DNA from: an uncultured Blautia sp.
GTDB taxonomy: Bacteria > Bacillota > Clostridia > Lachnospirales > Lachnospiraceae
Reading direction: 5' to 3'
NCBI GenBank assembly: GCA_934426285.1
Contig: CAKRYE010000008.1
Location: 1-50,729, forward strand
Length of the DNA: 50,729 nt
Part shown: one piece after another, positions 43,940-50,729 of the stretch
Numbering within the stretch: position 1 is the stretch's first letter
Layout of the letters: every line of letters begins with the position of its first letter
The notes under the pieces: model-generated
What the model was told of the DNA's origin: nothing
What the model saw: only the letters and a program-made list of their open reading frames with translations
Databases searched by the model: none
Position numbers and translations under genes: made by a program

Positions 43940-45280
43940 TTACAGGCACAGTTTTTTCTTCATATCCTTCATTACATAGAAATAAAGTACAAACAGAAGG
44001 GCTGTGGCCACGATCCAGGCAAAGGGACTGGCCATACAGGCCATTCTGTAGCTTTTTTCGTGGGCAGCCACAACAGCCATCACTCCCCTGCCGATCAGCT
44101 CCGCAACACCGGAAAGCATAGGCAGAAGCCCATACCCCATCCCCTGAAATCCATTGCGGTAGCAATTGACTACATAAAGAGGGATCATAAACATTCCCAC
44201 GCACTGCAGGTAAATATCCACCATAGGGATCACCGTCTCCGCATTATCTGAGATAAACAGATACGCAAAATACTTTCCTGCAAAAAACAGGATAAAGCCT
44301 ACTGCCACTGCATAGATACAGCCGATCACATCTGCTGAACGGAAGCCTTTGCGCACGCGGTCCAGCTGACGGGCACCGATATTCTGTGCATTGTAGGTAG
44401 ACATGGTGGTACCCAAAGCAACAAAGGCCTGGGTAAACACATTCTCAATTTTGGAACCTGCCGTAAAAGCAGCTACTGCACCGGAGCCCAGGATATTCAG
44501 TGAACTCTGCACCATCATAGTTCCAATGGCAGTAATCGAATACTGAAGTCCCATGGGGATTCCCACACGGATCTGTTTTCCCGCAATCCCGGGATCAAAC
44601 CTCCAGTCCTCTCTCTTCATCCGAAGCTCCGGGACACATTTTCTGATATAGATCAGGCAGAGAACCCCTGACACTCCCTGGGAGATTACGGTAGCCCAGG
44701 CAGCTCCCGGCGCTCCGAAATGGAACACAATGATAAAGACCAGGTCAAGGACAATATTAAATCCTGCCGCCAGGATCAGGAAATACAGAGGTGTCTTGCT
44801 GTTTCCCAAAGCCCTGAGGATGCTGGCCACCAGATTATACAATACCTGAGTAAAAATTCCTCCACAGATGATCATAATATATCCATATGCTCCGTCAAAA
44901 ATATCCTCCGGCGTATGCATAAAAACAAGCAGCCAGTGCATTCCCAGCATACTGACTGCAGTCAGGACTACTGCGATCACGGCTGACAGGATTGCCGCAT
45001 TTCCTACGGTCTTACGCATCTCATCCATACGTCCGGCACCAAACTTTTGAGACGTCAGAACCGCAAATCCTGCAGTAATGCCAAGTACAAAACCAATAAT
45101 AAGGAAATTGATGGTACCTGTAGCCCCAACTGCAGCCAAGCCTCCGGTACCCACAAACTTTCCTACGATCACAGCATCTGCCATACTGTACAGCTGCTGA
45201 AACACATTTCCAAGAAAAACAGGAATGGTAAAACCAAGCACCATTTTCATAGGCTTCCCTGCCGTCATATCTGTCTGCAT
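43940..45280 (-). CDS. MATE-family efflux transporter
   Basis: 446 residues, twelve hydrophobic segments. MATE signatures include VFLGNVFQQLYSMADAVIVG and the second-half counterpart GIPMGLQYSITAIGTM. It ends 14 bases from the convergent metallo-beta-lactamase gene. It lies downstream of hxsA on the same strand, across a long inverted repeat. Whether it is cotranscribed with the Hxs operon depends on whether that repeat terminates. Confidence 0.92.
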   Translation of the reverse strand: MQTDMTAGKPMKMVLGFTIPVFLGNVFQQLYSMADAVIVGKFVGTGGLAAVGATGTINFLIIGFVLGITAGFAVLTSQKFGAGRMDEMRKTVGNAAILSAVIAVVLTAVSMLGMHWLLVFMHTPEDIFDGAYGYIMIICGGIFTQVLYNLVASILRALGNSKTPLYFLILAAGFNIVLDLVFIIVFHFGAPGAAWATVISQGVSGVLCLIYIRKCVPELRMKREDWRFDPGIAGKQIRVGIPMGLQYSITAIGTMMVQSSLNILGSGAVAAFTAGSKIENVFTQAFVALGTTMSTYNAQNIGARQLDRVRKGFRSADVIGCIYAVAVGFILFFAGKYFAYLFISDNAETVIPMVDIYLQCVGMFMIPLYVVNCYRNGFQGMGYGLLPMLSGVAELIGRGVMAVVAAHEKSYRMACMASPFAWIVATALLFVLYFYVMKDMKKKLCL

Positions 45281-45307
45281 CTTGCTATCTTCCTCCTATA
45301 AAACCCT

Positions 45308-45418
45308 GATAAAAAAGCCGTCCTGCTGGCTGCCTGCCAAGAACTTTTTCTGGAATTATACCACTGGGTATATGCATCTGCAAGATATTTTGGATTCTTT
45401 TTTTATGGCTTTTTTATC
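45308..45418. repeat. 12-bp inverted repeats flanking a 111-bp intergenic element
   Basis: GATAAAAAAGCC (45308-45319) and GGCTTTTTTATC (45407-45418) are perfect 12-base inverted copies, 87 bases apart. A small TATACC/GGTATA hairpin lies inside. No target duplication is evident. It directly follows the hxsA stop, so it could be a long-stem terminator for the Hxs operon or a small inverted-repeat element. Confidence 0.6.
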
Positions 45419-45826
45419 TTATTGCATGTTCGGTGTTGACTGCGGAGTCTGCATTTTCGGAAGTTTCACTGTAACTGAACCACCTGAGGAATGAGTGCTT
45501 GGCCCACTTGAAACATGGCTTCCTGAAGAGTGGGAACTATGATTGCTGTGGGAGCCATGGCTGCTGTGACTGCTTGAAGAATGAGATGCATGGCTTCCAT
45601 GTGTACTTGATCTGTGGGAACTATGGCTGCTGTGGGAACTGTGAGATCTATGGGAACTATGAGATCTGTGCGCCGCATAAACATTACTGTCTGCAAGCAT
45701 AACTCCAAGAATCACCATCATGGATCCAATCATAGCCACTTTTGATCTGGAGATATTTCCCTCTTCCTCCTGCATAAAGTCTTCAATTCCTTTTTTTATC
45801 TGAGGAAATAATTCATTCTTATCCAT
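45419..45826 (-). CDS. hxsA: His-Xaa-Ser repeat protein (HxsA-type substrate)
   Basis: 135 residues from the ATG at 45826 (MDKNELFPQIKKGIED); AAGG lies 7 bases upstream, while the ATG at 45832 abuts it. The leader (1-29) is hydrophilic and acidic. A hydrophobic helix lies at about 30-45 (VAMIGSMMVILGVML), ending ADSNVYA, a plausible signal-peptidase site at 51. Residues 53-114 contain 17 His, 16 of them in His-X-Ser triplets (HSS, HRS, HGS, HAS, HVS). The tail is SVTVKLPKMQTPQSTPNMQ. This is the repeat that defines the Hxs system (HxsA family). Two radical SAM enzymes encoded upstream presumably modify it. It starts 2 bases after the MORN gene's stop. Confidence 0.85.
   Translation of the reverse strand: MDKNELFPQIKKGIEDFMQEEEGNISRSKVAMIGSMMVILGVMLADSNVYAAHRSHSSHRSHSSHSSHSSHRSSTHGSHASHSSSSHSSHGSHSNHSSHSSGSHVSSGPSTHSSGGSVTVKLPKMQTPQSTPNMQ
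45485..45670 (-). repeat. His-Xaa-Ser triplet repeat tract
   Basis: A 186-base tract of 9-base units encoding His-X-Ser, with the middle residue Ser, Arg, Gly, Ala or Val, interrupted by ST, SS, GS and SGPST. Codon use varies between units, so the tract has been kept for its protein sequence and is not a recent slippage product. Confidence 0.85.
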
Positions 45827-45828
45827 TC

Positions 45829-46395
45829 TCATACCTTCTTTCTGCTATATACCTTTGTGAGTCTTCCATTGCTGACCTGAATAGAATATACATTACTCTT
45901 GATTTTCAGTGTTGCTTTACCATGGAGCTTTCCATTCTTCCAGGTTCCTTTTACATAATTTTTGCTTTTCCATGTATAAGTACCGGCACCGTTCATTTTG
46001 TCATTTTTCCATCGTCCTGTAAATTTATCTCCATTCTTAAACCAGTAAGTGCCACTTCCATTTCTCTTATCTTCTGAAAAATATCCGGTGAATTTTTCAT
46101 TATTTTTATATTTTACAGTGGCTTTTCCTTCCAGATAATTATCTTCCCAGTAACCGGTGATCACGGCTCCATTCTTACAGTAGTAGGTTCCTTTTCCCTC
46201 TTTCTCAAAAATATTTGCATCGTCATCGTCAATATCCGCATCCCACCCTGAATCACTAACATTTCCTATATAGATGTCTCCATTATCATAGGTAAGTGTC
46301 CGCGTAGCAGCCATCACCTCACAGGGTTGTGCGATTCCCAGCGTAAGAACCAGACTAATCAACACAAAAGTCAACAATTTTCGCAGCTTTTTCAT
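45829..46395 (-). CDS. Secreted MORN-repeat protein of the Hxs operon
   Basis: 188 residues. A signal peptide (about 1-29, ending VMAA) is followed by MORN motifs: YDNGDIYIGNV, KNGAVITGYWEDNYLEGKA, YKNNEKFTGYFSEDKRNGSG, FKNGDKFTGRWKNDKMNGAG, and KNYVKGTWKNGKLHGKA. MORN repeats bind lipids or proteins in other systems. An acidic DDDDA insertion lies near residue 56. It is secreted like HxsA and encoded 2 bases upstream of it, so the two products probably act together outside the cell. The gene starts 19 bases after hxsB with GGAGG. Its role is unknown. Confidence 0.85.
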   Translation of the reverse strand: MKKLRKLLTFVLISLVLTLGIAQPCEVMAATRTLTYDNGDIYIGNVSDSGWDADIDDDDANIFEKEGKGTYYCKNGAVITGYWEDNYLEGKATVKYKNNEKFTGYFSEDKRNGSGTYWFKNGDKFTGRWKNDKMNGAGTYTWKSKNYVKGTWKNGKLHGKATLKIKSNVYSIQVSNGRLTKVYSRKKV

Positions 46396-46414
46396 TTTCT
46401 TTCTCCTCCTTTTT

Positions 46415-47815
46415 CTACTGACACCAGGATTTTAAAATTCCTATTGTCTGTTCATCATTTTCGTACAATTTCTCAAACAGTATTTCCTGGATTCCTTTAT
46501 AAATACTGCATCTGTATTCTTCTTCCATTCTTGGGTACACAGTCTTATATCTGGCATAACTGATGACCGGGCAGGTTCCGCAGTATGGATGATATACGCA
46601 GTCACAACAGTCTGTCAGACCTTCCAGACAAGATGCATTGGCAAGAACCTTGCATGCCGGTGCACTCATCAATTGGTTATAATCATTGTCGTAGACATTT
46701 CCCAGGCAAAAGCTGTCATCTCCCATCTCTGCAAGCATTCTTGCTTCATCACAACTGTAAACTTTTCCATTATAATAATAAGCCATCTGACCGATCGCGC
46801 CACCACAGGGAGAACGCAATTCCATATAATTCCCTGCATCATGGTTAAATAGCTTATCCAGAAAAATTCTGGCATGACCTTCAACCATTAATATCCCCTT
46901 CCGGTTAAGCTCCAGAATATATTCAAAAATTTTTCTGTAAAATTCCAAAAATTCCTCCACTGTATATCCTATGGTATCCCAGTTATCCTTTGCATACCCC
47001 AGTGGAGTTAATGGTCGGACAATAATCTGGTTCAATCCAAAGGCATGATACTGATCTACCAGTTCTTTGTATCTTGACAAAGAATATCTGGTAGTTGTCT
47101 GAATTGCAGATACCGGAGTTTCGCATTCCTCTAATCTCTGCAGACGTTTCTCCAGAATTTTAAAAGCGTTTCTGTTCAGGTATGGCCGGTTTCTGTTATG
47201 TAAAAATTCATCTCCATCAAGAGAAGTACAGATAGAAACCTGGTTCTCAGTAAGAAACTCCAGTTTTTCTTCATCCAGCAGCATAAGATTTGAAACCAGC
47301 GAAAATTCAATTTCCTTGTCCGTCTGCTGTTCTCTGGTGTATTCCACAATATGCCGAAGTGTCTCAAAATTCATTAATGGCTCTCCACCCTGAAACTCGA
47401 AAGTCAGAAAATGTGCCGGTGCCTGTAACGCAATGTCAACAGCTCTCTCTGCCGTTTCAAAAGTCATCTTTGTATGCCTGTCAAGATCTGTAGATGCCTG
47501 ACAGTACACACATTGCTGATTGCACTGTTTCGTCAGTACAAAAATATGAAGTGATGCCCCCTGAAAAAGATTTCTTCTGTATTCCCGAAATTCTGCTCCT
47601 GCTTTTTCTACAAAATCATAATCGCTGCCTTCATAGAGAAAATATTCATCCTTAAGTTTCTCTGCAATTTCTTCCTGCGAATCAAGTTTATCCGTGACAA
47701 AACGCAGGAATTCTTCCTTTGTCAGAAAGATATATCTTCCAAGATCGTTCGTCAGAAGATATTTATCTTTTACTTTCTTATAGTTAAAATAATTTCTTTT
47801 CATCCTATTACTCAT
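46415..47815 (-). CDS. hxsB: Radical SAM maturase HxsB
   Basis: 466 residues. The N-terminus (FNYKKVKDKYLLTNDLGRYI and FLTKEEF) matches the HxsB-type leader region. The radical SAM cluster is KQCNQQCVYCQAS (C98, C102, C105), followed by the GGEPLMNFETL motif. A SPASM-like C-terminal region with many Cys (CGGAIGQM, YSCDEARM, CLEGLTDCCDC, HPYCGTCP) should hold auxiliary Fe-S clusters. Family knowledge puts it in the His-Xaa-Ser system. The start overlaps the hxsC stop by 4 bases (ATGA). Confidence 0.88.
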   Translation of the reverse strand: MSNRMKRNYFNYKKVKDKYLLTNDLGRYIFLTKEEFLRFVTDKLDSQEEIAEKLKDEYFLYEGSDYDFVEKAGAEFREYRRNLFQGASLHIFVLTKQCNQQCVYCQASTDLDRHTKMTFETAERAVDIALQAPAHFLTFEFQGGEPLMNFETLRHIVEYTREQQTDKEIEFSLVSNLMLLDEEKLEFLTENQVSICTSLDGDEFLHNRNRPYLNRNAFKILEKRLQRLEECETPVSAIQTTTRYSLSRYKELVDQYHAFGLNQIIVRPLTPLGYAKDNWDTIGYTVEEFLEFYRKIFEYILELNRKGILMVEGHARIFLDKLFNHDAGNYMELRSPCGGAIGQMAYYYNGKVYSCDEARMLAEMGDDSFCLGNVYDNDYNQLMSAPACKVLANASCLEGLTDCCDCVYHPYCGTCPVISYARYKTVYPRMEEEYRCSIYKGIQEILFEKLYENDEQTIGILKSWCQ

Positions 47816-48861
47816 TCCAGTACCCTGACCTTATATTTTGTATGATGGTAGGTAGAGAAGAAAAATCCTCCACATTTCTGCTTTTCTCCGCATTGTTCAC
47901 ACTCATCGAAGTATCGTATTTTATATCCGCTGATACTGTTCTTATAGCAGTACCAGTATTTTTTGTCAAAAAGACACAATGGAAAATTGTACAAACCCGG
48001 TTCAATCCCACATCTGAAGCTCTCCTCCAATGCACTTTGCAGATATGGTTTTAATTCATCCATTTCTATCCAGACAACTTCCCTGTTTTTCCATGCATTT
48101 CCCAAAACTTCCATTCCCATAATATTTATGTATTTAACAGATGGAAATTCCTGAGCAATAAAACGAATAATAGAATTCAACTCCATATAATTCAGTCTGG
48201 AAACAACGATACGGATTCCAACCTTCACACCATACGCAAGTAAATGATGAATACCAGCCTTTGTCTGCACAAAACTCCCCGGGCGTCCTGCAATCAGATC
48301 ATGCCTGTCCTCCTGTGCACTATGGATTGGAATTTCAATCTTAAATCTCTTATCTGAAAAAACAGCAAACTCTGCTGCATATTTACGATCAGCAAAGCTT
48401 CTTCCATTTGACAACATCAGAACCTCTGCTTCCTCTGCCTGTTCTGTCATGTGTCTGATCAGCGGCTGAAGTTTATATTTCAGTAAAGTAGGCTCACCTC
48501 CTGTAATATCTACATGCATCAGATCTGACGGCAGTAATGAGATATATTCCATCAGATATTCGTATGTAACAGGATTTGATCTTGTGCGGACTTTTACAGA
48601 GTCCGGACACATGATGCAATTAGAATTGCACTGATTTGTCACATAGACAAGTGCACTGGAAGAACTTCCATCATGGAGTCGGATCACCTTTCCTTTTTGG
48701 GTAAGTTCTATTACATCTCCATGGCATAATTCTTCCCCTTCTGCCCTCTCTATAGCGAACTTTTCACCATTAACATCAGCTGCATACCAAATGTCTTCAC
48801 TTTTCTCAATTCTCCAGAGACGATCCTTTCTGAGATCTGTCAGTTTCGTAAAATTTTTCAT
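47812..48861 (-). CDS. hxsC: Radical SAM maturase HxsC
   Basis: 349 residues from the ATG at 48861 (MKNFTKLTDL), which overlaps the stop of the peptidase gene by 4 bases (ATGA); longer starts to 48975 would lie within that gene. The radical SAM cluster is TNQCNSNCIMCPDSVKV (C78, C82, C85), and the glycine-rich SAM site is DITGGEPTLL. The C-terminus has a CEQCGEKQKCGG cluster-like motif. The domain layout and position beside hxsB identify it as HxsC. Which residue each enzyme modifies is unknown. Confidence 0.87.
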   Translation of the reverse strand: MKNFTKLTDLRKDRLWRIEKSEDIWYAADVNGEKFAIERAEGEELCHGDVIELTQKGKVIRLHDGSSSSALVYVTNQCNSNCIMCPDSVKVRTRSNPVTYEYLMEYISLLPSDLMHVDITGGEPTLLKYKLQPLIRHMTEQAEEAEVLMLSNGRSFADRKYAAEFAVFSDKRFKIEIPIHSAQEDRHDLIAGRPGSFVQTKAGIHHLLAYGVKVGIRIVVSRLNYMELNSIIRFIAQEFPSVKYINIMGMEVLGNAWKNREVVWIEMDELKPYLQSALEESFRCGIEPGLYNFPLCLFDKKYWYCYKNSISGYKIRYFDECEQCGEKQKCGGFFFSTYHHTKYKVRVLE

Positions 48862-49901
48862 TTTAAACGCCATACTCCGATCAAATATGTAATCATTCCT
48901 ATTAATATAAAGACTGCAAATGGAATATATCTCACAACCATTATCTGTGTTTTTCCATATTTGGATTTCTCCCATCTTCTTATGGAATCTGCTTCTTCCT
49001 GAGTGATCCTTGACTTCGTAGTTTCATCCGTAGAAACCGGCAAACCTTTTACCCTGGAACCATAAAACTGTTGAATTGCAAAATAAGACAAAATCATTCC
49101 TGCTTTCACATCGGAAGTCCGAATCCACTCATAATTAAATCTGTCTGCAAACTTCAGGCTGAAATGAGTCACCACTACAAGGATTACCGTCATTCCCAAC
49201 ATTCTGAGATCATATCCTCCCCGGAAACTAAGACTGATAACCAAATATACAATCAACATTCCCAATGTCCATATCTTCTTATGAGGTACTCTTGTGGATA
49301 TCAGCTTATTTGTCATCAGGATTCCTATCAGAGAGAAAAAAATCCTGTTACTTTCAAAATAGTCTTTCAGTATATAGCTGCAGGCAGTGTATACCAGTGA
49401 TAAAAATAAAATAGAAAAACCTACATCCCACAACTGTTCCGGCTGAAATTTCTCCTGATGAAAAGTAACTGCTTTATCTTTATGAAAAACTGCAAGCCAC
49501 AGAGATTCTCCTATCAGATAAATATAAGCTTCAATGAAGATCAGCATAAACATTATCATTGACGGAAACAGCATTTTATCAGCAATCGCATACCATCCGG
49601 CAGGATAAAGGAAATTCACAAACAACCATAATTTCGAATCACCTGCCCCCCATAATTTCCATGCAAAAAACAAAACTGCAATGATAAATGCTGACAGAAA
49701 ATTCGTAAGAAACAGGGATATAAGATCTCTATGCCAGAAATAGTACAAAGCTGCCAGCACAATCCCCGGACACATTCCCACAGTCAGCCATTTATTGTAA
49801 ATCTTTCCTCTTTTCCAGTCTGTCACTGCTGCAACTGCACAGATAAATATAAGATACAGGAGCATAAAATACTCAACATAATTTACAGCATGATCAGTCA
49901 T
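48858..49901 (-). CDS. A24-family prepilin-type aspartic peptidase in the Hxs operon
   Basis: 347 residues, about eight or nine membrane helices. Both aspartates of the A24 family are visible: D28 in AAVTDWKRGKIYNKW and D88 in WGAGDSKLWL (GxGD). The family cuts prepilins and related class III signal peptides on the cytosolic face. No pilus genes are in view; the only neighbouring exported candidates are HxsA and the MORN protein. The first half carries the peptidase core; the second half (beyond about 180) is extra membrane sequence. The gene overlaps its upstream neighbour by 8 bases and hxsC by 4, so it is integral to the operon. It is not one of the four Hxs core families. Confidence 0.82.
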   Translation of the reverse strand: MTDHAVNYVEYFMLLYLIFICAVAAVTDWKRGKIYNKWLTVGMCPGIVLAALYYFWHRDLISLFLTNFLSAFIIAVLFFAWKLWGAGDSKLWLFVNFLYPAGWYAIADKMLFPSMIMFMLIFIEAYIYLIGESLWLAVFHKDKAVTFHQEKFQPEQLWDVGFSILFLSLVYTACSYILKDYFESNRIFFSLIGILMTNKLISTRVPHKKIWTLGMLIVYLVISLSFRGGYDLRMLGMTVILVVVTHFSLKFADRFNYEWIRTSDVKAGMILSYFAIQQFYGSRVKGLPVSTDETTKSRITQEEADSIRRWEKSKYGKTQIMVVRYIPFAVFILIGMITYLIGVWRLK

Positions 49902-50121
49902 ACAAATCCCCCGTATTTTTAATGGTTACTATAAGGACATAATTTCTGAATTCATTCAGCAATATTTCCACATCTGCCTTACATTTCGAGAAAATCAAAT
50001 GATAATAATTACTTTCTTCCGCTATTAAAATATCTGCAAGACTACTGAAAGCTGATATGGATTTCTCCACTGCATCCCAGGTATAAATTCCTTTATTTAG
50101 CAACAAACTATTTTTCATCAT
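49894..50121 (-). CDS. Small protein of the Hxs operon, possible divergent HxsD paralogue
   Basis: 75 residues from the ATG at 50121 (MMKNSLLLNK), preceded by GAGG; the open frame to 50160 would overlap hxsD by more. No signal peptide. It aligns by eye with HxsD: GIYTWDAVEKSISAF against CIYPLKAVYRAAYLL, then SNYYHLIFSK against EEYFIYFSSK, then VEILLNEF against FQNELLDQ. It may be a duplicated and shortened HxsD or a recognition-type partner for the radical SAM enzymes. The stop is inside the peptidase gene (8-base overlap). Confidence 0.65.
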   Translation of the reverse strand: MMKNSLLLNKGIYTWDAVEKSISAFSSLADILIAEESNYYHLIFSKCKADVEILLNEFRNYVLIVTIKNTGDLYD

Positions 50122-50515
50122 TCCATGCCTCAGCAATTTCTTCCAGATTATATTCTTCATTTCTATCTGTCTCCGCCTCTTCGTCCTGTGGAATGAACGC
50201 GCTGTATAAAGCTCTTGTCACGATCAGCTCCCGAAGCTGTCTGGTATCTTTCCCAATCTCCAGTTTCATACTCTGATCCAGCAGCTCATTCTGAAAGCGT
50301 CCGGCATCCTCATAATCCACTGCTTTCATTTTTCCCTCATACGTTCTCTCTTTACTGGAAAAATAAATAAAATATTCTTCTGCATTCTGATCGATTCCTA
50401 TATAATATTCATCTGTCAGCAAATATGCAGCCCTGTAGACAGCCTTTAAAGGGTAAATGCATTTCTTAACTTTAAAGCAAATTCTGCCATCTTCTGTTCT
50501 TTCGTAATCTAACAT
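50108..50515 (-). CDS. hxsD: His-Xaa-Ser system protein HxsD
   Basis: 135 residues, cytosolic. The central part shows features of HxsD: KCIYPLKAVYRAAYLLTDEY, EEYFIYFSSK, DAGRFQNELLDQSMKLEI and RELIVTRALYSAFI. The C-terminal 30 residues are acidic. HxsD's role is unknown; small proteins of this position often help recruit substrate to maturases. It is the first gene of the operon, with GAGG before the ATG and TATAAT further upstream. Confidence 0.82.
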   Translation of the reverse strand: MLDYERTEDGRICFKVKKCIYPLKAVYRAAYLLTDEYYIGIDQNAEEYFIYFSSKERTYEGKMKAVDYEDAGRFQNELLDQSMKLEIGKDTRQLRELIVTRALYSAFIPQDEEAETDRNEEYNLEEIAEAWNDEK

Positions 50516-50548
50516 ACACTATCCTCTATGTTTCGTAGTATTTCTTTT

Positions 50549-50554
50549 ATTATA
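50549..50554 (-). promoter_or_regulatory. -10 element for the Hxs operon
   Basis: Minus strand TATAAT (50554-50549), 34 bases before the hxsD start. No convincing -35 was found at the right spacing. Confidence 0.55.
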
Positions 50555-50628
50555 TACCTATTTTGAGCAGAAATCTATTCTATTTAATAAGATAAGCACT
50601 CAATTTTGCAAACAGTTTTATGTTTACC

Positions 50629-50648
50629 TGTCACTAATGCCAGTGACA
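50629..50648. repeat. Palindrome in the divergent promoter region
   Basis: TGTCACT-AATGCC-AGTGACA, perfect 7-base arms. It lies between the Hxs operon and the start of a plus-strand gene at the right edge, and could be an operator for either. Confidence 0.55.
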
Positions 50649-50712
50649 AAACCACCAGGATCTGAGAAAATAAAAATACAAAATAATCCATAACAGAAAA
50701 GAGGTGTAGTAT

Positions 50713-50729
50713 ATGAGAAAAAAATTATG
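50713..50729 (+). CDS. 5' end of a plus-strand gene, cut by window edge
   Basis: ATG at 50713 with GAGGTG nine bases upstream, then MRKKL before the window ends. A basic start like this suits a signal peptide. Only five codons are visible, so the identity is unknown. It is divergent from the Hxs operon. Confidence 0.4.

Noticed and set aside
45485..45670. His-Xaa-Ser tract as a histidine-rich metal-storage protein
   Set aside because: Possible, but the neighbouring HxsB, HxsC and HxsD genes make the Hxs substrate the better explanation.
48861..48975. Longer start for hxsC at 48975
   Set aside because: It would overlap the peptidase gene by 118 bases, while the ATGA overlap at 48861 fits the style of the operon.

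Overview
The window reads as the chromosome of an anaerobic, spore-forming gut Firmicute, most likely a Lachnospiraceae (Blautia/Ruminococcus-like) species. The reasons are the sporulation pair yqfC-yqfD, the Rex and NfnAB redox genes, strong AGGAGG ribosome sites, Clostridia-type CsoR/CopA, and many proteins of Lachnospiraceae flavour. The species cannot be named from sequence alone. Almost all genes lie on the minus strand, so the text below runs against the coordinate order. No rRNA, tRNA, CRISPR array or intact insertion sequence was seen.

Left part (1-11.6 kb): a truncated large secreted beta-helix protein, a small membrane protein, and a decayed 16S rRNA methyltransferase (rsmH) remnant. 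Next comes a copper-resistance operon, csoR-copA, whose promoter spacer contains a palindromic CsoR-type operator. A densely folded intergenic element at 6.17-6.38 kb follows, then a MATE exporter, miaB and a second large beta-helix surface protein.

Middle part (11.7-36.7 kb): a housekeeping block. It holds proline synthesis (proB, proA) with a DUF896 protein and 5-formyl-THF cyclo-ligase, and the conserved yqfC-yqfD-phoH-ybeY run. It continues with rlmH, ftsK/spoIIIE, uppP, the electron-bifurcating transhydrogenase nfnAB, tepA, yebC, a CorC/HlyC-type protein, alr-mazF (with no antitoxin between them), nnrDE and rex. An ABC-F ATPase is divergent from rex, and NADP-isocitrate dehydrogenase follows.

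Right part (36.7-45.3 kb): an intracellular-type subtilase, an unlisted 51-residue membrane peptide, and an exopolysaccharide control cluster (cpsB phosphatase, cpsC chain-length protein, cpsD tyrosine kinase, an Ig-like lipidless exported protein, an LCP transferase). No glycosyltransferases accompany that cluster. Divergent from it is a secreted metallo-beta-lactamase-fold protein, followed by another MATE exporter.

Far right (45.4-50.5 kb) is the most interesting region: a compact, AT-rich seven-gene operon of the His-Xaa-Ser (Hxs) type. Its order is hxsD, a small possible HxsD paralogue, an A24 prepilin-type aspartic peptidase, two radical SAM maturases (hxsC, hxsB), a secreted MORN-repeat protein and the His-Xaa-Ser repeat substrate hxsA. 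Nearly all junctions overlap or nearly touch, so the genes are probably translated as one unit. The peptidase and the MORN protein look like accessory parts not belonging to the four-gene Hxs core. Gene starts were moved from the longest ORF to the start with a ribosome site wherever the sequence showed one.
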